A stretch of 64,000 bases of DNA from DATIRA01 sp963766505. Lineage in GTDB: Bacteria > Pseudomonadota > Gammaproteobacteria > Steroidobacterales > Steroidobacteraceae. Below, one piece after another: positions 43,702 to 52,074 of this stretch. The stretch spans positions 186,001-250,000 of the forward strand of contig CAVYAL010000005.1 in the NCBI GenBank assembly GCA_963766505.1, given 5' to 3'. The position numbers and the translations under genes are program-made. The notes under the pieces were generated by a model. That model made no database searches, was not told where the DNA came from, and worked only from the letters and a program-made list of their open reading frames with translations. Each line of letters begins with the position of its first letter. Positions within the stretch are counted from its first letter, which is position 1.

Positions 43702-44497
43702 CCTTCAGGAAGCCGCCCGCCCGGAGTCCTTCGCGCAGCTTGCGCATGCCGGCGAGCCAGCGCTCATAGTCCGCGGCCTTCTTCTGGAAGAAGCCCAGCA
43801 CCTCGGGATGCGTCAGCAGCAGGAAGTTTCCCTGCTCGATACCGTCCGCGATGGCACGCGACGCCTGCTCGACGGTCAGCACGCCCGGGATCGCCCCTTC
43901 CTCGACGTCCTCGCCGAGCCCGGTGATCGCGGTCGCGACGTACTGCGGGCAGGCCACCGAAACCTGGATGCCGCGGTCACCGTAGGTGATCGCCAGCGAC
44001 TCGGCGAGCGAGACTGCCGCGTGCTTGGTCGCACTGTAGGCAGCATCGCCGACCTGGCTCAGCAGTCCGGCTGCCGAGGCGACGTTCACCAGGCAACCCT
44101 CGCCGCGCGCCAGCATGCCGGGCAGCGCCGCGCGGCAGGCGTGCACGTGAGCCATCACGTGAACCTCCCACATCCGCTGCCAGGTCGCGTCGGGTTCGCC
44201 GAGCGCGTCGTCGAGGTCCAGCGCCGTGCTGCCGAACCCGGCATTCGAGACCAGCAGGTCGAGGCGCCCGTAACGCTCCTCCACCCCCGACACCGCCTGC
44301 GCGACGGCCCTGGCGTCCGAGACGTCGCATTCGAGCCCGATGACACCGAGCTCCGCGGCCGTCCTGCGCGCGAGCTCGCCGTCGAGGTCGGCGATGGCTA
44401 CACCGAGCGCGCCGCGACGCAGGAACTCGCGGCAGAGCGCACGTCCGATGCCGCGACCGGCGCCGGTCACCAGGGCGACCCTGTTCTGCAGCAGCAT
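43691..44497 (-). CDS. Short-chain dehydrogenase/reductase
   Basis: A 268-residue classical SDR. The cofactor motif is TGAGRGIGRAL, the NAG motif is VSNAGFGS, and the catalytic residues are the serine in VASAAGLLS and the YSATK tyrosine/lysine. An Asp (IADLDGE) after the second strand suggests NAD preference. It lies 13 bases downstream of an acyl-CoA dehydrogenase gene and closes a five-gene minus-strand run. It probably oxidises or reduces a hydroxyacyl intermediate of the same pathway; the substrate is not known. Confidence 0.9.
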   Translation of the reverse strand: MLLQNRVALVTGAGRGIGRALCREFLRRGALGVAIADLDGELARRTAAELGVIGLECDVSDARAVAQAVSGVEERYGRLDLLVSNAGFGSTALDLDDALGEPDATWQRMWEVHVMAHVHACRAALPGMLARGEGCLVNVASAAGLLSQVGDAAYSATKHAAVSLAESLAITYGDRGIQVSVACPQYVATAITGLGEDVEEGAIPGVLTVEQASRAIADGIEQGNFLLLTHPEVLGFFQKKAADYERWLAGMRKLREGLRAGGFLKVKG

Positions 44498-44510
44498 CGA
44501 CCGTCTCCGC

Positions 44511-45734
44511 TCAGCGCTTCAGGTGGCTCGCCATCTCGATCTTGGCGATGTGGTTGCGATGCACCTCGTCGGGCCCGTCGGCAATCCTGAGCGTGCGTGT
44601 AATCGCATAGGCCCAGCCGAGTCCGAAGTCGTCGGAGACGCCCGCCCCGCCGAACAGCTGGATCGCCCAGTCGAGGACCTGGCAGCCGATGTTCGGCGCG
44701 ACCACCTTGATCATCGCGATTTCCTTCTGGGCCGCCTTGTTGCCGGCTACGTCCATCTTCCAGGCGGCGTGCAGCACCAGCAGCCGCGCCTGGTCGATCA
44801 GCAGCCGGGACTCGGCGATGCGCTCGCGCCACACGCCTTGCTCGGCGAGTGGCCGGCCGAAAGCCACTCGCGACATCGCACGACGGCTCATCGCCTCGAG
44901 CGTGCGCTCGGCGAGCCCGATGATCCGCATGCAGTGATGGATGCGACCCGGGCCCAGCCGGCCCTGTGCGATCTCGAAGCCGCGGCCCTCGCCGAGCAGC
45001 AGGTTCCCGGCCGGTACCCGCACGTTGTTGAAATCGACCTCCGAGTGGCCGTGCGGCGCGTCGTCGTAGCCGAAGACCGGCACGTTGCGCAGCACCCGCA
45101 CGCCGGCCGTATCCATCGGCACCAGGATCATCGACTGCTGACGATGACGGTTCGGATTGTCCGGGTCCGTCTTGCCCATGAAGATCAGGATCCTGCACCT
45201 GGGGTCGCCCGCGCCGGAGGTCCACCACTTGCGGCCGTTCACCACGTAGTGGTCGCCATCGCGCTCGATGCGCGCCTCGATGTTCGTCGCGTCGGAGGAA
45301 GCGACGGCCGGCTCGGTCATCGCGAAGCCCGAACGGATCTCGCCTTCGAGCAGCGGCAGCAGCCACTGCCGCTTCTGCGCCTCGTTGCCGTAGCGGACCA
45401 GCACTTCCATGTTCCCGGTGTCCGGCGCCGAGCAGTTGAAGACCTCGGGCGCCAGGTGCGAGCGGCCCATGATCTCGCACAGCGGCGCGTACTCGTGGTT
45501 CCTGAGCCCGGCACCGTACTCGGACTCCGGCAGCCACAGGTTCCAGAGCCCCTCGGCCTTGGCCTTCGGCTTGAGCTCCTCGATGACCCGCGTCGGAATC
45601 CAGGCGTTGCCCTTCGCGCGGTTCTCGGCCACCTCGGCGTGAAAACGGGCCTCGTTCGGGTAGATGTACTCGTCCATGAAGGCGACGAGACGCCGCTGCA
45701 GGTCCTGGACCTTCTCAGAATGCGCAAACTCCAT
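44511..45734 (-). CDS. Acyl-CoA dehydrogenase, ACAD10/11-like
   Basis: A 407-residue FAD-dependent acyl-CoA dehydrogenase. ATG at 45734 follows GAAGGAG. Features include the FAD/substrate region FAMTEPAVASSDATNIE, GRKWWTSGAGDPRC and a C-terminal helical domain with QLFGGAGVSDDFGLGWAYAITRTLRIADGPDEVHR. These match the dehydrogenase part of ACAD11-type proteins better than short-chain enzymes. An APH-like kinase gene lies 22 bases upstream. In animals the two domains are fused, and the family is tied to 4-hydroxyacyl-CoA catabolism. Confidence 0.92.
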   Translation of the reverse strand: MEFAHSEKVQDLQRRLVAFMDEYIYPNEARFHAEVAENRAKGNAWIPTRVIEELKPKAKAEGLWNLWLPESEYGAGLRNHEYAPLCEIMGRSHLAPEVFNCSAPDTGNMEVLVRYGNEAQKRQWLLPLLEGEIRSGFAMTEPAVASSDATNIEARIERDGDHYVVNGRKWWTSGAGDPRCRILIFMGKTDPDNPNRHRQQSMILVPMDTAGVRVLRNVPVFGYDDAPHGHSEVDFNNVRVPAGNLLLGEGRGFEIAQGRLGPGRIHHCMRIIGLAERTLEAMSRRAMSRVAFGRPLAEQGVWRERIAESRLLIDQARLLVLHAAWKMDVAGNKAAQKEIAMIKVVAPNIGCQVLDWAIQLFGGAGVSDDFGLGWAYAITRTLRIADGPDEVHRNHIAKIEMASHLKR

Positions 45735-45756
45735 CTTCGTCTCCTTCAGGTGACCG

Positions 45757-46809
45757 TCAGTCTTCGACCCAGCTCCAGGCCAGCTCCGCGAGGTCTCGCG
45801 CGCGACGCCCGGTCTGCATCGCTTCCGCGCTCGAGGCATTGCCCTGCAATGCGCGGGCGAGCACGCCCTGCAGGATCGCGGCCAGCCGGAACAGGTTGTA
45901 GATCATGTAGTACTGCCATTCCTGCTCCGGGATCGGATCGCGGCCGGTCCTGCGGCAGTACATCGCGACGTACTGCTGCTCGGTCGGGATGCCGAGCGCC
46001 GCATGATCCACGCCCGCGAGCCCGCGAAAAGTACCTGGCGGGATGCGCCAGGTCATGCAGTGATAGGCGAAATCCGCGAGCGGATGGCCGAGCGTGGACA
46101 GTTCCCAGTCGAGCACCGCGAGTATGCGCGGCTCGCGGGCATCGTAGATGACGTTGTCCATCCGATAGTCGCCGTGGACGATGCGTGTCTCGTCGCCAGC
46201 GGGAATGTTGGCCGGCAGCCAGTCGATGAGCCGGTCCATCGCCTCGATCCGCTCCGTCTCGGCGGCCCGGTACTGCTTGCTCCAGCGGGCCACCTGGCGC
46301 GCGATGTACTCTCCCGGCTTGCCGAAATCCGCGAGACCGAGCTGCGTCGGATCGAGGCTGTGCAGGCTCGCGATCACCCGGTTCGCCTCCTCGTAGATCC
46401 GGCCCCGCTCGTCGGCCTGCAGGTCCGGCAGGCGAGGATCCCAGAAGACCCGGCCCTGCACGTACTCCATCAGGTAGAAAGCCGAGCCGATCACGCCGTC
46501 GTCCTCGCAGAGCGCGAAGGTCCTCGCGACCGGCACCGCGGTGCCGGCCAGCGCCGTGATCACGCGGTATTCGCGATCCACCGCATGCGCGGACGGCAGC
46601 AGCTTTCCCGGTGGCTTGCGACGCAGCACGTAGCGTTGCGGGCCGGCGCTGAGCAGGTAGGTCGGGTTCGACTGCCCGCCCTTGAACTGGGCAATTTCCA
46701 GCGGTCCCTGGAGCGCCGCCACGTTCCGGGCAATCCAGTCGGCCAGGCGTGCGGTATCGAAGGCGTGCTGCGGGGCGACCGGACGGGTCCCGGTGAAATT
46801 CTCGCTCAT
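45757..46809 (-). CDS. APH-like phosphotransferase, ACAD10/11 kinase-domain type
   Basis: A 350-residue APH-fold kinase. ATP-binding lysine region YVLRRKPPGKLLPSAH, catalytic loop IVHGDYRMDNVIYDA and metal-binding AVLDWELSTLGHPLADFAYH are intact and are characteristic of the N-terminal domain of ACAD10/11 and of LvaA. The start ATG overlaps the upstream SDR stop as ATGA and has GAGGAGG before it. Followed at once by the matching dehydrogenase, it probably phosphorylates the hydroxyl of a hydroxyacyl-CoA. It is not a drug-resistance gene on present evidence. Confidence 0.9.
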   Translation of the reverse strand: MSENFTGTRPVAPQHAFDTARLADWIARNVAALQGPLEIAQFKGGQSNPTYLLSAGPQRYVLRRKPPGKLLPSAHAVDREYRVITALAGTAVPVARTFALCEDDGVIGSAFYLMEYVQGRVFWDPRLPDLQADERGRIYEEANRVIASLHSLDPTQLGLADFGKPGEYIARQVARWSKQYRAAETERIEAMDRLIDWLPANIPAGDETRIVHGDYRMDNVIYDAREPRILAVLDWELSTLGHPLADFAYHCMTWRIPPGTFRGLAGVDHAALGIPTEQQYVAMYCRRTGRDPIPEQEWQYYMIYNLFRLAAILQGVLARALQGNASSAEAMQTGRRARDLAELAWSWVED

Positions 46810-47609
46810 GCTGGCGGCCTCCTCTTCGGGCTGGACGGCTCGGCTGCCGCCGGCGGCTCGCGCAGCTTGCGCGGCCGCGGTGCGATCAGCGCGGTGGGCA
46901 GCAGCGAGAGCAGCGGCGCGATCAGCGCCCAGGGCAGCACCGGCACGAACCTGTAGCCCGCCTCGCGCTCGATCATCCGCGCCATGATCGCCGCGCCCTT
47001 CTCCACCGGGATCACGAACGGCCGCCGCGCGACGCCCCTGTTCATGTCGGTGTCTATGTAGCCGGGCGCCAGCTCCGTCACTCGCACGGGCTCGTGCCTG
47101 AGTTCGGCCTTCAGCGACTGCAGGTAACGGTGCAGGCCTGCCTTGGCAGCCGAGTAGGCGCCCATGAACGGCAGGCCACGCCATGCGGCGATCGAGGTGA
47201 TCCCGACGATGTGACCGCCACCCTGGTCGCGCAGCAGCGGCAACGCATGCTCGATCGTCGCGAGCGCACCGGTCAGGTTCGTGTCGATGGTCTGCCTGAC
47301 CTGCTCGAACTTCCCGCGACCCACGGGCAGCGAGTAGCCGACGCCCGCGTTCACGACCAGGATGTCGATGCGGCCGAGTGCCTGGGCCGCCTCGGCCAGC
47401 GCCGCAGGAATTCGCTCGAACTCCGTGACGTCGAGGACGCAGGGCCACGCCACCGGCGCACCGGCGGCGCGCAGCCGCTCGCAGAGGCCTTCGAGCCGGT
47501 CGAGCCGCCGGGCCGCGACGCCGACCGCGAAGCCGCGCCTGGCGAACTCGAGCGCCAGCGCCTCGCCAATGCCGGACGACGCCCCCGTGATCAGTATGCT
47601 TCGTGTCAT
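46806..47609 (-). CDS. Short-chain dehydrogenase/reductase with C-terminal membrane-associated helix
   Basis: A 267-residue SDR. The N-terminus has TGASSGIGEAL, then NAGVGYSLP, the catalytic serine in GITSIAAWRG and the tyrosine/lysine of YSAAKAG. An Arg pair (AARRLDRLE) after strand two suggests NADP. After the Rossmann core a hydrophobic stretch (VPVLPWALIAPLLSLLPTALI) and a basic Pro-rich tail follow, as in membrane-linked lipid SDRs. It is coupled to the kinase gene by ATGA and follows an acyl-CoA dehydrogenase gene by seven bases. Confidence 0.9.
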   Translation of the reverse strand: MTRSILITGASSGIGEALALEFARRGFAVGVAARRLDRLEGLCERLRAAGAPVAWPCVLDVTEFERIPAALAEAAQALGRIDILVVNAGVGYSLPVGRGKFEQVRQTIDTNLTGALATIEHALPLLRDQGGGHIVGITSIAAWRGLPFMGAYSAAKAGLHRYLQSLKAELRHEPVRVTELAPGYIDTDMNRGVARRPFVIPVEKGAAIMARMIEREAGYRFVPVLPWALIAPLLSLLPTALIAPRPRKLREPPAAAEPSSPKRRPPA

Positions 47610-47616
47610 TGCAGCC

Positions 47617-49428
47617 CTAGAACCATTCGTCGCGCATCGCGAGCGTGGTCGTGTCCAGGCTCGCCAGCAGGCTGAACTGCGGACCGGTCCGCGGCAGTTC
47701 CCAGCGGAAGAAGTAGCGCGCGGCCTGCCGCTTGCCCTGGTAGAAATCGCCGGTTCTGCCGAACGCGGCGTACGCCTGCTCGAGCCACATCCACGCGACC
47801 ACCACGTGCCCGGCGGCCTCGAGGTAGACGCTCGCGTTGGCCAGCGTGCGCTCGACGTCGCCGGCAGCGTGCAGCCGGGCCGTGACGTCGACCAGTTCAT
47901 CCGTCGCATGTGCAAGCGCGGTCGCCTGCTCCTCGAGAGCGGCATCGGCGGCGCCACGCGCTCGCGCGATACTGTCCTCGATGCGTCCCCTGAGCGCCTG
48001 CAGCGCCCGGCCGTCCTGCATCGTGACCTTGCGACCCAGCAGGTCCAGCGCCTGGATGCCGTGCGTGCCCTCGTGTATCGGATTGAGGCGGTTGTCGCGA
48101 TACAGCTGCTCGACCGGATAGTCGCGGGTGTAGCCGTACCCACCCAGCACCTGTATCGCGAGGTCGTTCGCGGCCAGGCACCACTGCGCCGGCCAGGACT
48201 TTGCGATCGGCGTCAGGATCTCGAGCAGCAGCCGTGCCGACTCGCGGCACTGCGCCGATTCCGCGGTGCGTTCCTCGTCCACCAGCCTCGCGCAGTAGAG
48301 ATTCAGGGCCAGCCCGCCCTCGACGTACGACTTCTGCGCGAGCAGCATCCGGCGCACGTCGGCATGGCGCAGGATCGGGACCTGGGGGACGGCCGGGTCC
48401 TTGTTCGCGAGCGGCCGGCCCTGCAGCCGCTCCCGCGCGTATTCGAGCGACTCGAGGTATCCGGCGTATCCAAGCGCCACCGCACCGAGCCCGACGCCGA
48501 TTCGCGCTTCGTTCATCATGTGGAACATGCACGCGAGACCCTGGTGGGCCTTGCCGACCAGGTAGCCGACCGCGCCGGCGCGACCGTCGGGCTTGAAGCG
48601 CCCTTCGCCGAAGTTCAGCACCGTGTTCACCGTGCCGCGGTAGCCCATCTTGTGGTTGAGGCCTGCCAGCGCGACGTCGTTGCGGCCGCTGCCCTGCGTC
48701 TCGCGCTCCGTCAGCAGGCGGGGCACCGCGAACAGCGAGATCCCCTTGGCGCCGGGCGGGCCACCGGCGATCCTGGCCAGCACCAGGTGCACGATGTTCT
48801 CGGTGAGCTGGTGCTCGCCGCCGGAGATCCACATCTTGTTGCCGAACAGCCGGTAGCGCGGCCCGAGCGCGGCCTCCCCGTCCGGCTCGGCACGGGTGGC
48901 AAGATCCGCGAGCGAGGATCCCGCCTGCGGCTCCGACAGGCACATGGTCCCCGCGTAGCGGCCCTCGAGCATCGGCCTGACGAAAGCGTCCACCTGCGCA
49001 GCAGAGCCGTGCGACAGCAGCAGGTTCGCGTTGCCGATCGTCAGCAGCGGATAGCTCGCCGTCGCCACGTTCGCGGCAAGGAAGTATGCGAAGCAGGCCT
49101 TGTCCACGACGGCCGGAAGCTGCATCCCGCCGAGCTCGTAGTCCTGTGCGGCGGCGAGCAGGCCCGCCTCGGCGAAGGCATTCCAAGCCGCCTGGATCTC
49201 GGGAATCAGGCGTACGCTGTCGCCGTCGAACTGCGGCTCCTCGAGGTCGCTGCTGCGCCGGTGCGGCAGGAACCGCTCCTCCGCGATCCGCTCCGCGGCG
49301 TCCAGCGCGGCGTCGAAGGTCTCGCGCGCGTGGTCTGCGAACCGGGGCCGCTGGCACAGCTCGGCGACGTCGAGCCATTCGTAGAGCAGGAACTCGAGGT
49401 CACGACGCGAGAGTAGCTTGGCCGGCAT
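47617..49428 (-). CDS. Acyl-CoA dehydrogenase, long form with C-terminal extension
   Basis: A 603-residue FAD-dependent dehydrogenase of the long bacterial class, which carries an additional C-terminal domain (AcylCoA_DH_C type) after the core. Motifs are MCLSEPQAGSSLADL (FAD/substrate), GNKMWISGGEHQLTEN, GLNHKMGYRGT and QVLGGYGYTRDYPVEQLYRDNRL. It is the first gene of the minus-strand acyl-CoA operon and probably acts on medium- to long-chain or modified acyl-CoA. Electron-transfer flavoprotein genes are not in the window. Its start faces the divergent LysR-like gene with 88 bases between. Confidence 0.93.
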   Translation of the reverse strand: MPAKLLSRRDLEFLLYEWLDVAELCQRPRFADHARETFDAALDAAERIAEERFLPHRRSSDLEEPQFDGDSVRLIPEIQAAWNAFAEAGLLAAAQDYELGGMQLPAVVDKACFAYFLAANVATASYPLLTIGNANLLLSHGSAAQVDAFVRPMLEGRYAGTMCLSEPQAGSSLADLATRAEPDGEAALGPRYRLFGNKMWISGGEHQLTENIVHLVLARIAGGPPGAKGISLFAVPRLLTERETQGSGRNDVALAGLNHKMGYRGTVNTVLNFGEGRFKPDGRAGAVGYLVGKAHQGLACMFHMMNEARIGVGLGAVALGYAGYLESLEYARERLQGRPLANKDPAVPQVPILRHADVRRMLLAQKSYVEGGLALNLYCARLVDEERTAESAQCRESARLLLEILTPIAKSWPAQWCLAANDLAIQVLGGYGYTRDYPVEQLYRDNRLNPIHEGTHGIQALDLLGRKVTMQDGRALQALRGRIEDSIARARGAADAALEEQATALAHATDELVDVTARLHAAGDVERTLANASVYLEAAGHVVVAWMWLEQAYAAFGRTGDFYQGKRQAARYFFRWELPRTGPQFSLLASLDTTTLAMRDEWF

Positions 49429-49516
49429 TCGCCCATGATACCGAACCGCGCGACCGGGCCGCGCAGCCGGACCGATCGGCCTGTGCAGCCGGCGCGAGGT
49501 CTGCTAGCTTTCGGGC

Positions 49517-50566
49517 ATGGCAAAGTCACCGAGCCTGCTGGATATCATCGCGCGGGTGCCCGCCCGGGACCTGGCAAAGGCGGCCAAGGCGATGGGTATC
49601 TCGCCCGACGCGTTGAAGAAGCGGGCCGAGGCCTTCGAGTCCGCGCTGGGCCTGAACCTGATCGACACTGCAGCCAAGGCGCTGAAGCCCGGCGAGGCGA
49701 GCCGCCTCGTCATGGACCACGCGAGCCGCATCTTCTCCCAGGCGCGCGACCTCACGCGCGACCTGGAGGAACTGGCCGGCCTGCAGGCACCGGAGCTCAA
49801 GTTCGGCACGGACATGTTCGCGGCCGAGTTGCCGCTCGGCACGGCGCTCGGGCGCATGGCCACGGCCAACTCCCGCCTCAGGGTACACGCGCAGATCGGG
49901 GACTTCGAAGAGCTCGGCAAGGCTGTGCTCGCCGGTCGCCTCGAGTTCGCGATCGCAGACACGACCAGCGCCGAGCGCCACCCGACGCGACTGGCGATCG
50001 AGCCCGTGGCGGAGCACCGGGTGTTCTTCTTCGTGCGCCAGGGACACCCGCTGACCTCCAAGACGGACCTGTCGCTGGACACGATCCTGGTCTTCCCGAT
50101 GGCGGGTCCGAGGCTGCCGCAACGTATCGCCGTGCACCTTACCAAGGCACTGCCGCATCCAAAAGTCGATCGCGAGACAGGCGATCTCTCGCCCAGTCTC
50201 GCGGTGGACAGTTTCTCGGTGGCTCGCAGCGCCGTGCTCGCCGGTGATGCGATCGGGCTGGCGCCACTTGCGACCATCGAGCCCGACCTGAAATCGGGCA
50301 AGCTGGCGCTGGTGCCCTTCGACGCACCCTGGCTGCACCTGAGCTACGGGCTGTTCTACCCGAGGAAGAACTCGCTCTCGCGCGTCGCGCAACTTTTCGT
50401 CACGCAGTTGCGACAGGTCGAGACGATGATCCAGGCGCGTGAGCAGCGCGCGCTGCTGCGGATGGAAGGAAAGGCCGCGGGCCGCAAGACGCCCGCCAGG
50501 AAAAGCCGCAAGTCGGCAACGCCGCGCAAGCGAGCGGCGAAGAAGACCGCAAGACGGAGCCGCTGA
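49517..50566 (+). CDS. LysR-like regulator with divergent HTH and histone-like basic tail
   Basis: A 349-residue protein. The first 65 residues align with a LysR helix-turn-helix (LAKAAKAMGISPDALKKRAEAFESALG then LNLIDTAAKALKPGEAS), but the usual consensus residues are weak. Residues 90-300 form a LysR substrate-binding domain (ELKFGTDMFAAELPLG, VLAGRLEFAIADTT, GDAIGLAPLATIE). The last 45 residues are Lys/Arg/Ala-rich (AAGRKTPARKSRKSATPRK), which is unusual for LysR proteins. It is divergent from the acyl-CoA operon, so it may control that operon. An M64 peptidase gene begins two bases after its stop. Confidence 0.78.
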   Translation: MAKSPSLLDIIARVPARDLAKAAKAMGISPDALKKRAEAFESALGLNLIDTAAKALKPGEASRLVMDHASRIFSQARDLTRDLEELAGLQAPELKFGTDMFAAELPLGTALGRMATANSRLRVHAQIGDFEELGKAVLAGRLEFAIADTTSAERHPTRLAIEPVAEHRVFFFVRQGHPLTSKTDLSLDTILVFPMAGPRLPQRIAVHLTKALPHPKVDRETGDLSPSLAVDSFSVARSAVLAGDAIGLAPLATIEPDLKSGKLALVPFDAPWLHLSYGLFYPRKNSLSRVAQLFVTQLRQVETMIQAREQRALLRMEGKAAGRKTPARKSRKSATPRKRAAKKTARRSR

Positions 50567-50567
50567 C

Positions 50568-51998
50568 TTGCGGTTCTCTGCTGCGATCGCCTTGCTGGCA
50601 CTGCTCGGCTGCGGGCTGCCCGGCGCCGGCGCGGCCGCCGGCGACAAGACGGGCGCGCAGACGCTGCGGATCGACTATTTCCACACCGGCGGCAAGGGGG
50701 TCGAGGTCTTCGCTGTCGATCGGGTCGTGCTCGAGCCGCTGCCCTGGCCGGACCACCCGGACGCCCGCAGCGACGATCCGCGCACAGGCGCTTATCGCTT
50801 CGAGGTCCGCCGCGAGGACGGTGGCCTGCTGCTGTCGCGCGGGTACTCCTCGATCTTCGCCGAGTGGGTGACCACGGCGGAAGCGGCCTCCGAGCACCGC
50901 ACCTTCCACGAGTCGCTGCGCTTTCCGGCGCCCGATGGACCTGTCCGGGTCTCGGTGCTTCGACGGGCGGGCGAGCGCTTCGAGGAAGTCTGGTCGGTCA
51001 AGGTGGACCCGGGCGACATGTTCGTGCAGCGCGCAGCGCCACCGCCGCAGCAACTGATCGAGGTCGAGCGCAACGGTCCGCCGCCCGGCAAGGTGGACGT
51101 GCTGCTGATCGGCGATGGCTACACGGCGGCCGAGTGCAGCGCGAAGTTCCGAGCCGACGCCCGGCGCATGGCCGCGGCACTTTTCCGGACCGAGCCCTTC
51201 GCCACCAGGCGCAGCGACTTCAACGTGTGGGGACTGTGCCCGCCGGCTGCCGAATCGGGCGTTTCGCGGCCGTCCACGGGCCTGCAGCGTCGCTCGCCGG
51301 TCGGCAGCACCTACGATGCGTTCGGCTCCGAGCGCTACGTGCTCACCTTCGACAATCGCAGCCTGCGTGACGTGGCAGCCTGGGCACCCTACGAGTACCT
51401 CACCATCCTGGTGAACGCGGAGACCTACGGCGGCGGCGGCATACACGGGGCGTTCTCCACCGTGGCCGTGGACAGCGAGTGGGCCGATTACCTGTTCGTG
51501 CACGAGTTCGGTCATCACTTCGCCGCGCTGGCCGACGAGTACTACACGTCCCCGGTGGCCTACCAGCCTGCGGATCGAGTGACCGAGCCCTGGGAGCCCA
51601 ACGTCACCGCGCTGCTCGAGCCGTCCATGCTCAAGTGGCGCGACCTGGTCGAGGACGGCACGCCCGTCCCCACGCCGTGGCCGAAGGATGAGTTCGAGGA
51701 ACGGCAGCGCGACTTCCAGGCGCGGCGCAAGGCGCTGCGCGCCGAGCAGCGCCCTGAGCGTGAGATGAACGCGCTGTTCCGCGAGGAGCAGGCGTTCACG
51801 ACCCGGCTGCTCGCAGGGGCGGAACATGCCGGACGCGTCGGCGCCTTCCGGGGTGCGAACTACGACGCGCAGGCCTACTACCGCTCGCAGCTCGACTGCG
51901 TGATGTTCAGCCGCGACCAGGTGCCGTTCTGCCGGGTCTGCAGCCGGGCGCTCGAGACGATCATCGACCTGCACGCCGGCACGTCCGCGCCGCGCTGA
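50568..51998 (+). CDS. Exported M64-family (IgA-type) zinc metallopeptidase
   Basis: A 476-residue secreted peptidase. A TTG start immediately after the LysR-like stop gives a signal peptide (RFSAAIALLALLGCGLPGAGA). An N-terminal beta-rich domain covers about residues 30-170. The M64 peptidase domain starts VDVLLIGDGYTAAEC. The zinc motif is HEFGHHFAALADEYY (His312, His316), where the extra Asp/Glu matches the met-zincin-like M64 pattern. Several cysteines near the C-terminus (CVMFSRDQVPFCRVC) may form disulfides. The family is named after Clostridium IgA protease, but the natural substrate here is unknown. Confidence 0.88.
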   Translation: MRFSAAIALLALLGCGLPGAGAAAGDKTGAQTLRIDYFHTGGKGVEVFAVDRVVLEPLPWPDHPDARSDDPRTGAYRFEVRREDGGLLLSRGYSSIFAEWVTTAEAASEHRTFHESLRFPAPDGPVRVSVLRRAGERFEEVWSVKVDPGDMFVQRAAPPPQQLIEVERNGPPPGKVDVLLIGDGYTAAECSAKFRADARRMAAALFRTEPFATRRSDFNVWGLCPPAAESGVSRPSTGLQRRSPVGSTYDAFGSERYVLTFDNRSLRDVAAWAPYEYLTILVNAETYGGGGIHGAFSTVAVDSEWADYLFVHEFGHHFAALADEYYTSPVAYQPADRVTEPWEPNVTALLEPSMLKWRDLVEDGTPVPTPWPKDEFEERQRDFQARRKALRAEQRPEREMNALFREEQAFTTRLLAGAEHAGRVGAFRGANYDAQAYYRSQLDCVMFSRDQVPFCRVCSRALETIIDLHAGTSAPR

Positions 51999-52074
51999 TC
52001 GCGTTGCGGCAAGCCACGGTCACGGCAGCTGCGTGCCGTGCTAGCGTGCACTCGAAAGCCAGGAACCACGCGGC

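Noticed and set aside
47362..49416. Plus-strand open frame of about 680 codons opposite an acyl-CoA dehydrogenase
   Set aside because: It is a shadow of the well-conserved dehydrogenase gene and has no domain signature.
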